Origin: Kudoa neothunni | Lineage: Eukaryota; Cnidaria | NCBI GenBank assembly: GCA_964304625.1 | Contig: OZ199840.1 | Coordinates: 7,316,001-7,380,000 of the forward strand | Length of the DNA: 64,000 nucleotides | Reading direction: 5' to 3' | Part shown: piece by piece, positions 1-10,185 of the stretch | Layout of the letters: each line of letters opens with the position of its first letter | Numbering within the stretch: the stretch's first letter is position 1 | Notes under the pieces: generated by a model | What the model was told of the DNA's origin: nothing | The model's database searches: none | What the model saw: the letters and a program-made list of their open reading frames with translations, nothing else | Translations under genes and position numbers: made by a program

Positions 1-71
1 CCACAAACCAAACACACTTTATTCAGATGTAACAACAACATCGGCCTACATATGATTAAAATAACGTGGTT

Positions 72-1626
72 TTATCCTTCGGTGGATTCGTTGTCGGAAA
101 ACTTAGTGATTTTTCCTTCAGGTTTGACATTTTTGGGGTTATTTCTCATTCTTTTTTTCACAACGTTGGAATTATTGGTGTGCCTCTTTTTTTCTAATTT
201 TAATTACCACATAATACGATACTAAGTAAAATAAGTTAACTTGATTGAAGTTTTGATCTCCAAAAATTAATTTCTGATTGCCCTTCTAGAAGAGTCAATG
301 GGAGTGCCACTTGACTTTCTTCATCGGCGTCGTTGATGGTGATTTTGAGAAAACACTGTTCATCTTCGTGGGCCAACTGTTTATATAGTTGAATGGCATC
401 TCCCCCATTCGCCATTTCAATAACACCCTAGGACAGACAGTTGGAAGAATCACATTCGAAGCCATTAGAAAAGATTTTTACCTCGTTATCACCTTTGCTA
501 AAATGAACCCATTTGACTGGAAGCGTATCCTTAAGGGCTTCTTTAATCATTTCTCTGGTAATATTTTCATTAGAACTTATGAATTGGATTAATTTGCCAG
601 GTTGGAAACCACACTTGGCAGGCTGACATTCAAATGGTAAATAATCAATAACAATGAGACTCATCATAAGGTACTTCATCATCATCATCTTTATATCCGA
701 TCTGATCGTAGAAACGTTCTCTAGCTTTGTTTTCCTTCTTCTTTTTAGATTTTTCACGATTTTCGTCCCTAAATCCTAATACAACAAATCCAATTAATCA
801 CCCAACTTACACAGTAAGTTTGGAAATATTATGTTGATTGTCTTCAAAAGTAAACTCAAGCTGTTTGTCATCATTGAAGAATTTTTTGGCTAGATCTTCT
901 GTTTTGAACTGTACATATAACTTTCCAATAAACTCTTTGGCAGGATTTCTCATCAATCTTATATCATTAACACCCTACCGAATTCAATTATACTAAAAAA
1001 TCCCATATGTGGTAACTACTTCAATATTAAGATCTTGGAAATATTTCTCAATTGTGTCAATGGTGATGGAGTTATTGTGTGGGAACCCGCCCTAAAATTT
1101 TAAATATAGCGTCATGCGAACAATTTTAATCGCCAACCAAAATAACAGTTTGAGGCTTGACGTTGTTGTAGAACTCCTTGGGTGTAATATCAGGAATAGG
1201 ATGATCTTTATGTCGACGGACCGCTAACTTTTCACGATCAACCTACGCAAATAAATATCCTCTATTTTAGGAGCCGAATCTTCAATATATACTTCGAGAA
1301 ATCCATCGTTATTCTGTTCCAAATATTCCAATAGTTTCGTTTTATCGTCACACAATTGCTAGAGTTTATTGAGTAAAAATATCGATTAGAAGTTACTTTC
1401 AATCGGTTGAATGTTAGTAAACAATCCATCTCAACCCCTAATAATCAGTAAAATAGCGAAATAGAGGAAAACGATACATCCATCGTTTTCTTTTATTTTG
1501 CCTTTCAAAAATTTGTCGCGTAACAGGTTGTTGTCACTAAAATAAAACTAAAATTTCTTAGAATACTGGTCGTAATGTATCAACTATTACAGACACTTGC
1601 TTGATAACTTTCTCCTTGGTATCCAT
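72..1626 (-). CDS. SSB: La ribonucleoprotein (La autoantigen homologue), multi-exon
   Basis: La binds the 3' oligo-U of new RNA polymerase III transcripts and protects them in the nucleus. The start MDTKEKVIKQVS splices over a short GT-AG intron to FYFSDNNLLRDKFLKGKIKE, the diagnostic La motif, and then to LTFNRLK, matching the winged-helix La core. Later exons carry an RRM-like stretch with LMRNPAKEFIGKLYVQF near 900-990, and a second RRM-like region with NITREMIKEALKD and VKWVHFSKGDNE near 460-580. The last exon, joined at about 200-237, gives a lysine-rich tail ending PEGKITKFSDNESTEG, like the La C-terminus. At least seven introns of about 35-60 bp are needed. A GCGCGCG motif lies about 37 bp upstream. 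The family call is secure; some exon edges are approximate. Confidence 0.85.
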
Positions 1627-1660
1627 GATAATAGTGCAAAGAGGACCACGCTTTGTTATT

Positions 1661-1671
1661 ACTGCGCGCGG
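1661..1671 (-). promoter_or_regulatory. GCGC-rich promoter motif upstream of La
   Basis: The string actgcgcgcgg lies about 37 bp upstream of the La start codon in otherwise AT-rich DNA. It resembles the NRF1/alpha-Pal type motif found upstream of other genes here. A regulatory role is inferred from this recurrence. Confidence 0.4.
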
Positions 1672-2443
1672 TTCCTGATCGATTTTCTAATCTTTTTTTA
1701 TGTGTTCTTCACCATAATTTGTTACAATTATTCAATATAGGTGTATAAAAAGTGTATCCAGATGTTCGTAAGATTTTGATAAAGTGCGAATGTCGAAATA
1801 ATTAACCACGAAATTAAATATCCAGTAAATTATTATGCACTTTAAAAAATTGAACATAAAAAGGGAAACTCCATTATATAGATTATTTTTAAAAATGGAT
1901 CCAAGAATGTATAAATACAGTCAACTACATTTACTGCACATTTTTGGGAGATAGGGAAAAAGGTGCACAATAAACGTAAGTCACATGCGTATTCGTATAA
2001 AAACTTAGATAATTGAAATATTATTACGTTTAATGTATTCAATAATTAGTTTTCGGTTAGTAATCTATTTTTAAAATATCCACATGAGGATATAATAATA
2101 ACCTTGGTGAATATACGATAAGGAAATTAACAATTTTCGTATCCTAAAACAACTTTTTTATAACGATTTTCAAAACTTTGTAGTTAGGCTGAGAAAAAAT
2201 TTGGCTTGTTGAACGCAGTGGGATGTAGAGTGAAGAGATCAAGAAAAGAAATAAATATATTTTTGTGCGGAAATTTATTGTTTAGATAACTTATAATTTG
2301 AAAATAACTAGAAAATTCTTGCAGTTACATTCCTATAAATGAAAATCATACATTGTTTTCGTATATTTAGTCATATAGGATTTTTTTGCAGCCTTATTAC
2401 TGTGGTGCTGTAGGGTGCAATTTTCCCCACCATGTACCATGTA
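1672..2443. other. Gene-free stretch
   Basis: AT-rich sequence between the La promoter and the first MITE. Short ORFs here lack family motifs, and nothing further is supported. Confidence 0.5.
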
Positions 2444-2902
2444 AAGTGCAACTCCGGAGTTCGAACGTCTCGGAGCACGTACAAATCGGAGTTTGACCAA
2501 AAATTTTGAGTCAGACACACTTTCGAGGTCGAATACACACAGAAAGGGGTATTCAAAATAAATCCAGTCGGAGCATAAACAGAGAAGATAAGACATTCTA
2601 GAAGATTCGCTCAATCGAAATGTGCGAACGTCATCGAAACAGAACCCTTTATAATCGATCGGTTGACAATCCCTAACTATATATCCTATATTTCATTTTT
2701 ATTATATTTAACGTTTATTTTTTTTTATATTTAATAAACCGAAAGCTCGCTTACTTTTTAGTAAATAAGAATAAAAATTGTCATTTATTTGATGAGCGAT
2801 AACGGATTAAAGTAATTTTCATTGGTTTTCCCGGGGAAAAAATAATTCGGAATTCGAACACACTTCTATAACGGATAATAATTAAAGTCCGAGTTTGCAC
2901 TG
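2444..2902. mobile_element. pogo-type MITE (copy A)
   Basis: A 459-bp non-autonomous element. The left end reads aagtgcaactccggag and the right end gagtttgcactg, which are imperfect inverted repeats of CAGTGCAAnCTC type. Both ends abut TA (2442-2443 and 2903-2904), the target duplication of Tc1/mariner and pogo transposons. Its two halves match, in inverted orientation, the ends of the element at 5519-6374: the stretch near 2500-2580 matches about 6280-6350, and 2720-2902 matches 5519-5700. No coding capacity was seen. Confidence 0.75.
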
Positions 2903-3887
2903 TATGTAGGTATGTAGTGTCCAGCTTAGAAAGTTATTATAATTTATAAATATTTGGTACCAAACCCGATTTTTCTAAATATAATATTATTAAATGATTC
3001 CATTTCTTATGGCATAAAAAAGAAATCTAATCTTTGTTAAGAAAGTTTTTAATATTTATATCCTTCATGATAGTTGAGTATTTTTTACCACTAGATCGCA
3101 GATTAATCATTTACACTTGTGGAATCTTCTCTGTAATTAGTTGCACTTCATATTATATCTTTTGTATACATTCAGTCAAACTTTGGTACCAATTAAGATA
3201 TTGTTAGAAAGAAAAGATGCCATTTGACGAACTTTTTTGATAATCATGTAGCTCTAATAATTTGTTTTAACATTTTCAATAGATTTATTTAATTTGTTTA
3301 TTTTTAATCAAAAATTTTATCGAAAAAAACAATATCACTTCTTATTTTATTGATATTTCTATTAGAATGGGAATATTTGTCTTTAATGCAAAATGGTTTC
3401 TATAAGGATTTATTTAATCATATAAATTTTGGTAGGTGATAAACATTAATCGATAGCAATATAAAATATTAGAAACTTCTTCCCATATTTTCTCTTGAAT
3501 ATATTTACCATACGTTATTTAACACGCATAAGGAATATTTTCCCGATAAACTTTCTATTTCTAGAGTTATTTTAGAGTGCGCAATAAGAGTAATCTACTA
3601 TATTTGCAAATAAAGCTAAGAATTAAGCGTTGGCAATTTCCGCTGTTAAAAATCTTGTAGCCCGCTAGTAATACTTAATCAATCGTAAATAAGCACTTAT
3701 AATTTAAGTTTTATTCATGCGAAGACTAATATTACCAATCAGAGTATTCCAAAATACAGATGCCGAATATATTTAATAGAAAAATATAAAATAACACGCT
3801 ATAGAGAATCAAAATATTGAAATAAAAACAGTATCAATATAATAATGACTATTCATGTGATAATGCTCATATCAATCGTAGGATCAT
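2903..3887. other. Gene-free stretch
   Basis: AT-rich DNA between MITE copy A and the 3' end of SEC61B. No coding signal or repeat was recognised. Confidence 0.5.
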
Positions 3888-4311
3888 TCAGAATTTATTC
3901 AGTACACGATTATACTTGGAAGTTAGATGAAAAAATATAACTGTAACTACAAAAACTACAGCAGATACTACCACAGTTACAGGTCGTCTAAATTAAAACA
4001 AAAGGATATTGTTTCAGGTGATATAGGCAATAAAACTACATTTTCAGGCCGGACACTTCATCCGAATAGAATCGTGACATATTTCTTTCAGAAAGAAGAG
4101 CATTCCCGGTTTTAGATACCACAGAAGCGGCATTAGAAGATCTAGTTGTTCTTCTATAATGGACAGCACATAATTAGACCACATGAATCATGCCTGTTAT
4201 GTATTAAAATAATTACCTTTGTCTAGTTCCACCAGTTGATGAGACAGCAGATGCAGTAGACGACTAAAAATTGATTAGTTTTTATAAATAAACCGGTAGG
4301 AAGTTTACCAT
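3888..4311 (-). CDS. SEC61B: Sec61 translocon beta subunit, four exons
   Basis: Sec61-beta is the small tail-anchored subunit of the ER protein-conducting channel. The ATG is followed at once by a 45-bp intron (4264-4308); joined exons read MSSTASAVSSTGGTRQR, then RRTTRSSNAASVV, then SRFYSDEVSGLK, then IRPVTVVVSAVVFVVT and HLTSKYNRVLNKF. The Ser/Thr/Arg-rich cytosolic head, the RFYs(D/E)-SPGLKV-type element before the membrane and the single C-terminal hydrophobic segment are typical of the family, as is the length of about 95 residues. Three introns all follow GT-AG. The protein is only visible after splicing, because a single-codon first exon and short exons leave no long reading frame. GCGC motifs stand directly upstream. 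Confidence 0.85.
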
Positions 4312-4317
4312 TTTCAG

Positions 4318-4350
4318 ATGCGCGAATGAATGGTTTTTACATGCGCACGG
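4318..4350 (-). promoter_or_regulatory. Two GCGC motifs in the SEC61B promoter
   Basis: atgcgcg (4318-4324) and atgcgcacgg (4341-4350) lie 7-40 bp upstream of the SEC61B start. A further tgcgtgcgcg is at 4497-4506. They match the motif seen before other host genes; binding by an NRF1-like factor is inferred. Confidence 0.45.
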
Positions 4351-4726
4351 ATTTTTGCTGCGTCATATAAATTAATTGTTGGTTGTAACACTCTAATTGA
4401 TTTTTATTGTTGTAATATAATTTTCTCACTCCCATTCTTTGAAAAAATTAAAATATTCGCATGATGTGATTTGGATGTCAACTTATTTGTAATTTCTGCG
4501 TGCGCGTCCGATGTGTTATTAAACCTAAGGAGTATTCGAAGGTGTGTGCATTGTTTATAAACATTGTACAAATTTCGTTAAATGTTTTTATTTATGAATA
4601 TAATAAATTAATAGTTAGAAAATGTCTACACGCAAATATACACGAACTGCTGTAAATTTAAGAAACGAATCCACTTTATAAATATAAAAATAACACTATG
4701 ATTTTTACAATTATTAATAAAACATC
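4351..4726. other. Gap between SEC61B and Pelota
   Basis: About 375 bp between the SEC61B promoter and the Pelota stop. It contains one GCGC-rich motif (4497-4506) and otherwise AT-rich sequence. Confidence 0.5.
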
Positions 4727-7700
4727 TCAATCAAATATTGAAAAGTTTTCGAGACTTTCATCAATGGCATCCATCTCTAAGTCCGGCATAGGGTAGTGAA
4801 GGATAGCAGCAATTCCTCCCAACTCATCAAGTCCTACAAATAACTCAAACCCATTATTGATTGTCTCACTAACTTTTGTGTTGAATTGTTGATATAAGGC
4901 TACACAAAAATTAACTTTTGAAATGACAGGACACAAAAATTGGCATGGATACAAATTTAATGACCTCAAAAATATCAATTTATCGTGAATTTAAAAAAAT
5001 AAAAATATCATAATTAAACTATGAATATTCAAAGATCATGATTATTTTGAAAATATATAAAAACTTTTAATAAGTGTTTATTTTTAATTCATTTTACTTG
5101 GTGCTTATAAAAAATAAGATTTTATTTTTCAAATTAATTGTTTAAATAGTATAACATAAAACTACATCTTAAATATGGTTTGGAATGCTAAACGTTGAAA
5201 AATACTGCGTTTTCTTCCTAATATATCGAATATATTTAATAGTGTCTTTAGTTATATTAAAAAATTCAAAGCTTAAGATAATGAGGAGAGGAAAATTTAA
5301 AATTTACTATACAAAGAAATTTTTAGGATAAAAATGAAAAATTAATATTTTTATGACGTATAGTAATCCAGGACACAATTTGGATTATAGTTAATATTTC
5401 CTTACCAGCTTTACGTCATTGGGACTCAAAAGTTTTAAAAATTGGCCGATTAAATTTTCTAAATCACTTAAAGTTTTAACCTATTCAGATCAACTATATA
5501 AACGCATATAAACACTTACAGTGCAATCTCGGATTTCGACCATAACCCGCTCTAGAAATGTGTTTGATCTCCGAATAAATTTTTCCCATGTAAAATAATG
5601 AAAATTAGTTTAATCCTTATCGCTCATCAACCAAATGATTACTTTTATTCTTATTTATTAAAAAACAAGCATGTCTTTTGTTTATAAAATATAACAAATA
5701 AATATAATAATAAAGATGAGATATACGATGTAACACAAGCTCCGAATTGGGATTCAAACCTGCGTTATTAGACTTAAAAACGGTGGTGCCATACCGTTCT
5801 GCTCTCGATCGCATATCATGAGGTTGCGAGTTAGAAGCTTAGTCCGATGTTCCTGTACTCCTAATCCGAAATTAAGTAGGAAGGCTGTAGTAATCGCATG
5901 GATCTACGATTTATCGTGGCCTTGCTTGCAGCTGGGAGGGGAGCCTAGCGGAAGGGTAAATCTCGAGCGCTCATAAACACTGGAGTACAGGAACGAAATA
6001 CAACCCAGTAGGAGGTTTCTGAAGAGCCGACGCCCGCATTCAGGCGACTTTCCCAGACTAATTCTGGGTTGGTCCAGGGTATGGTTGGGACGATGGTTGC
6101 TCCGAAACGAAGATGTTTAATGGGTCAAAATCTCACATTACCCCATAAACGTAAGTCGCCTTAATATGACGCTACGGTGCCTAAAACGCAAATGGAGAAG
6201 GCCTAACCAGCCCGAACTTCACAATCTAACAAGTTTCGCGAGGGATTTGACCTTGTAAACAAAAAAAATCTGTTTTTTGCTCCGAATGCATTTGTTCTAA
6301 ATACCCTTTCTATGTGTTCGAACTCAAAAGTGTCTCTGACTCAAAATTCTTGATAGAACTCTGAGGTTGCACTGTAATGTCAAATTGAACTAATAATTGT
6401 CAACAAATAATAAATTCGGTGTCCAACATTTTTAGAAAATTTTGAATAAAATATGATACAAAATTTCAATGTGTCATCAGTAAATGAAATATAATTTAGT
6501 GCTGACTATTATATAAATTTTAGACTAGCTTTTTCTGTCACATAAAACACATCACGTTATTGAGAGTAATTATGAGCTGAATATTTAGCACGAAATAGTA
6601 AAGCAATAAGGTAGTTGAGTTTGATTATTCGCACCTAATAACCTATTTTCGTATATGTATGCTGATAAAAAAGATATTATAATTATATCAAAGAATATTA
6701 AAAAAAGTTCACTCGTCAGAAGGATCAATAAAACGTCTACATTAAAATGATCTTATCCTATTAGGATATATGTAAAATAACTCGCTAAATCTTAAATTTC
6801 TACTATATATGAAGGTCATGAAGCTTAGTAATTTAAATATATTATAAAAATCAGTATCTAAGATGTTAAAGCAAGAAAATTGTTTGAACATAAAAACCGC
6901 TAGAATGCTAGAATCCGTTGAATTTTAAATTAAAATGTCTGAAATATATGCACGCGTTTATTTCATATATACACAAATCAAAATAAATCAGGGGGTTCTG
7001 AACGCTATTCTGCTAAATAAACGGAAGTTAACCAAGATAGTTTAAATTCAAGGGGAAAACAAAGAGTAATATTATTTAATTATATACATATTAATATTTT
7101 CATATGAGGGCATTAGATTTGTGAATTATATTTGAGCAAATACCGAACTTGAGCACCAGCCACTGAAGCATCATCTACTAATTTTGTGTACTCCAGTCTT
7201 TGTTCAATATTTGTAGACCTGAGAAAAATAAATTAATGATATTTCCAATATTTCATTCACCGAAGCACCGCATCTGAGACCAACAGCTTAGCTACGGCTC
7301 CTTGCACTACAGCCTTTTTAATAAAATTCAAACTATATTGAAAACGCATTACATATTATTATGAATAAAAAAACAACCCATAAAACGCCTGGGATGAGTT
7401 TTTATGGAGTGTTTCCATAAATTTATTCATAATATCAACGTCATTTTTCAACTTAATGTAAAATTTTTGTGAGAGGATTTCTTAATGATACCAAGTTACT
7501 TGGGTGTTATTGATTCTAGTCAAAACTTGCTCATTTTGTATAATTTCTATGAAAATGAGAATTGTTTCAAAGTAAACAAACGTCAGCAGTTACCATTTAA
7601 TGCATGTTTAAATCCACTAGAAGAAGATGTCTAAAATTAACCATAAGCACATTCGAAGTCAAAAATAAACATATTTACACAAATAAATTTCGATTTCTGA

Positions 7701-8803
7701 GAAACAATGTCCTTATTATTTTTCTTAGTAACAAATTCCATGAATTGATCTTTCAAACAACCGGGACTAGCCAAAACGACACATCCGATTTCTAACAAGT
7801 AAAATTAAAACAAAAACGCGCAATTAAACTTACTATTTATATCAATCGACTTTAATAAGGACTCGTAGATGGATTCAAAAAATTTTTGCATACTCTTTCA
7901 AATTATTAGCTTCTATTTTGTTAAGTATTACCAAATAACTACTTTTGTGTATTTCTCTGGAAAATTAGGTCGCTTTTTAGCGATATGAACGTCGATTTTA
8001 TTTTTTAGTTTGGTCAATGTGTTATACAAAAGAAAGATATGCGCCAAACCTTAAATAATAATAATTTATTATTAATATGGATATAAATATTTAAATATGA
8101 ATGAACCTAGAATCTGCGCATTTCAAATATTTAAAAAAATAAAGGTATGCGTTAAACATTTAAAGGTAAATATTTGTGGGAGTACCTTCATGCATTACAA
8201 CAACTGCAGTTTCTGCTTTTTTATCTATATTTACGGCATCGTCTAGACAAAAATAAGTTCGGTCGTGCATTCTCTATTTACACAACCGCGATATGTAAAT
8301 TTTAGACCAGCATTCTTTCGAAATTTTAATTTTAGTATTCACTAACACATCCAAAGTGTGGTATTGTCCCATCTATTCCAATCACTTATAAGTGTTCTAA
8401 AACTCCACCAATAAACCTTTATATAATCAGATTCCACAAGATTCTTTCCTTTAATCCGAATTTCACCAGCGTTCATATCACATTCAAATGTTTCAAGTTG
8501 CAATGTACAATTAAATGTCACTCTAGCTTGATTGTTTTTTGTGGAATTACTGTTCCCTACTATGATTTTCCTAGTTAATAGAATATTTATCTAATTATCA
8601 AATAAAAGAAAATATGTAATTCCTCACCTTGATGTTACTGCCGTTATAGAATCTCCAACACATAAAATATTGTAAATATTCCAAATATCTTCGTCATTTT
8701 CAGGAATAACCACTACGAAACTAAATTTTTATAAAATTATGCAAAAATTTCTTTTTTAATACTTATCTGAATTGGTTTGTGGAAATTTTGACAAGATTTT
8801 CAT
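4727..8803 (-). CDS. PELO: Pelota (Dom34) ribosome-rescue factor, multi-exon
   Basis: Pelota, with Hbs1, splits stalled ribosomes in no-go and non-stop decay. Exon 1 is MKILSKFPQTNSDN, joining to VVVIPENDEDIWNIYNIL and CVGDSITAVTSR (Sm-like domain 1). Later exons give ARVTFNCTLQLETFECD, then VLASPGCLKDQFMEFV and SKFICVN (central eRF1-like domain), SSSSGFKHALN, QAFYGLNFIKKAV, AKLLVSDAVLR (domain 3) and finally FVGLDELGGIAAILHYPMPD with an acidic tail. These align in order with the Pelota family over its whole length. Most introns are short, but the last spans 4869-7143 (2275 bp) and holds a transposon at 5519-6374; its phase-2 junction joins VR to ETINNGFELF. A GCGC motif lies 20 bp upstream of the ATG. 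Confidence 0.9.
5519..6374. mobile_element. pogo-type MITE (copy B) with extra GC-rich insert, in a Pelota intron
   Basis: An 856-bp element with ends CAGTGCAATCTCGG and its inverted partner ctgaggttgcactg, flanked by TA (5517-5518 and 6375-6376). The outer parts match MITE copy A in opposite orientation. The middle, about 5710-6260, is absent from copy A. It is much richer in G+C than its surroundings and includes a tRNA-like segment. The insertion lies inside the last intron of Pelota, which may explain that intron's size. Confidence 0.75.
5716..5815 (-). repeat. tRNA-like, SINE-like segment inside MITE copy B
   Basis: On the minus strand a B-box-like GGTTTGAATCC lies about 33 nt after an A-box-like GAGCAGAACGG, the usual spacing of an internal RNA polymerase III promoter. 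The acceptor and T stems pair poorly, so this is unlikely to be a working tRNA gene. It may be the head of a tRNA-derived SINE. Next to it, gttcctgtactcc near 5848 recurs inverted near 5982 (ggagtacaggaac), so the neighbouring DNA could fold into a stem of about 13 bp. Confidence 0.4.
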
Positions 8804-8822
8804 AGTCGTACTTCTTATTTTC

Positions 8823-8832
8823 TGCGCGTGCG
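8823..8832 (-). promoter_or_regulatory. GCGC motif in the Pelota promoter
   Basis: tgcgcgtgcg lies 20 bp upstream of the Pelota start. It is the same motif class as at La, SEC61B, NOP58, LSG1, DNAJC11 and the DDX6-like gene. Confidence 0.45.
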
Positions 8833-9055
8833 TGGTATATTAACTTGATTTCTTCGACGCTTTGTGGCAGATACGTATATAAAATAAATTCAAAACTACA
8901 AAAGAGTAGAATACCTACATTTATTAGTTGGGAGAACCACGTTTTTCACTTTATTTAAGTATTTAAAAGCTCACTTTATTTTCTTGTTAAAAATTTGGTG
9001 ATGAAATAAATATTGTAATATTGTCTAATTCTGTTTTAGTATTAACATATATTTG

Positions 9056-9200
9056 ACTCTAACGATCCGAAAATCGATACCCCGTCCGACTAAGAATTTT
9101 AGGATGCAACTAAACCCTCGTTTCTGTTTGTCAGAAATAATTGAAAAATTATAAAAATATTATTTGTAAATTATGAAGAAAATCGTTAGAGCGGAATCCC
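9056..9200. repeat. Short inverted-repeat element, possible MITE
   Basis: ctctaacgatccgaaaatcg near 9057 is repeated inverted as gaaaatcgttagagcgg near 9178-9196, bounding about 145 bp. It could be a small MITE or a chance inverted repeat; no target duplication was established. Confidence 0.3.
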
Positions 9201-10185
9201 AATACATACGGAACGGTGTATGACGCGCTAATTCCATTATTACCCGATTTATTATTCTCACCGGCATAGGCATAAGTAATATAAGATCGGCAGTTAAACT
9301 ATGATATTATTGTTTTTATGGAGGTAACCTATTATATGATTCACGAAAGGAACAAAATGTCGACATCGATAATTAACGTTACTTTCTACATTTAAACAAG
9401 TGCTAAATGAACGTCGTGAGCAGTAATATTTGACACAAGATTGCACCCGCGTGATGTCTTACGGTCTTTTTTTCGTTCATAGTATTCACATCCGCATTGT
9501 TTCAGATTGCTAGGAAGTGCTTTCCTATAAACTCGATCTTTTTTGTTACAAGTTTCATGAGTTTAGTAAGCATGTTTCTAGAGAGAAGAAGGTCGTAGAG
9601 ACATTGGGAAATTTCTTTTCGAAATACACGTCTGTTTTTCTTTGTATCGTTGTAAATAACCTTATATAATGTATAAGCATTAACTAAGGATTGATCAATC
9701 ATATTAGAAATACTCTTAAGTTTTCTAATCATCAACCGGCCATCTGAAACAGACGCTAGCTTTCGATCTACGTTGGCAACTCCTCCTTTAGTTCAATTTG
9801 TAGTTTAATATAACTTTATGTTTATATTTTAAGTTCTCATCGGAGGCAGAGTCGTCTGTAGTCTTATTTGTCAAAAAATTGACTGCCTTCGATTTTTTGC
9901 ACACACGCCAAACGTTCATAAAGTTTTTGTAAAATACAAAGTTCCTATTATAAATATGTTTTTTCGGAGGAGGAAGACATCTTGGAATTTCCTTTTTATT
10001 TTTCCTCGTTGTTCCTAAGAAAGTGAGTTTTTTATCCATCAAATTTTCAACGATTGGAAATGATCGTTAGAATTGCCAGCTATCTCGTTTCGGGCCTGAA
10101 TGAAAAAAAGGATCGATAAGGAAAGAATTACGCTTTTACCAATGTTACCCTGTCTCAAGCTGTCAAAGTATTCAGTTCCCAAGTA

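Noticed and set aside
4727-4978. Independent small gene on the minus strand
   Set aside because: Its C-terminal half is the last exon of Pelota, joined in phase to the exon ending at 7144.
5816-6250. 5S rRNA or other structural RNA gene in the GC-rich block
   Set aside because: The block does not show the conserved 5S boxes by eye, and the tRNA-like stems pair poorly; kept only as a SINE-like insert.
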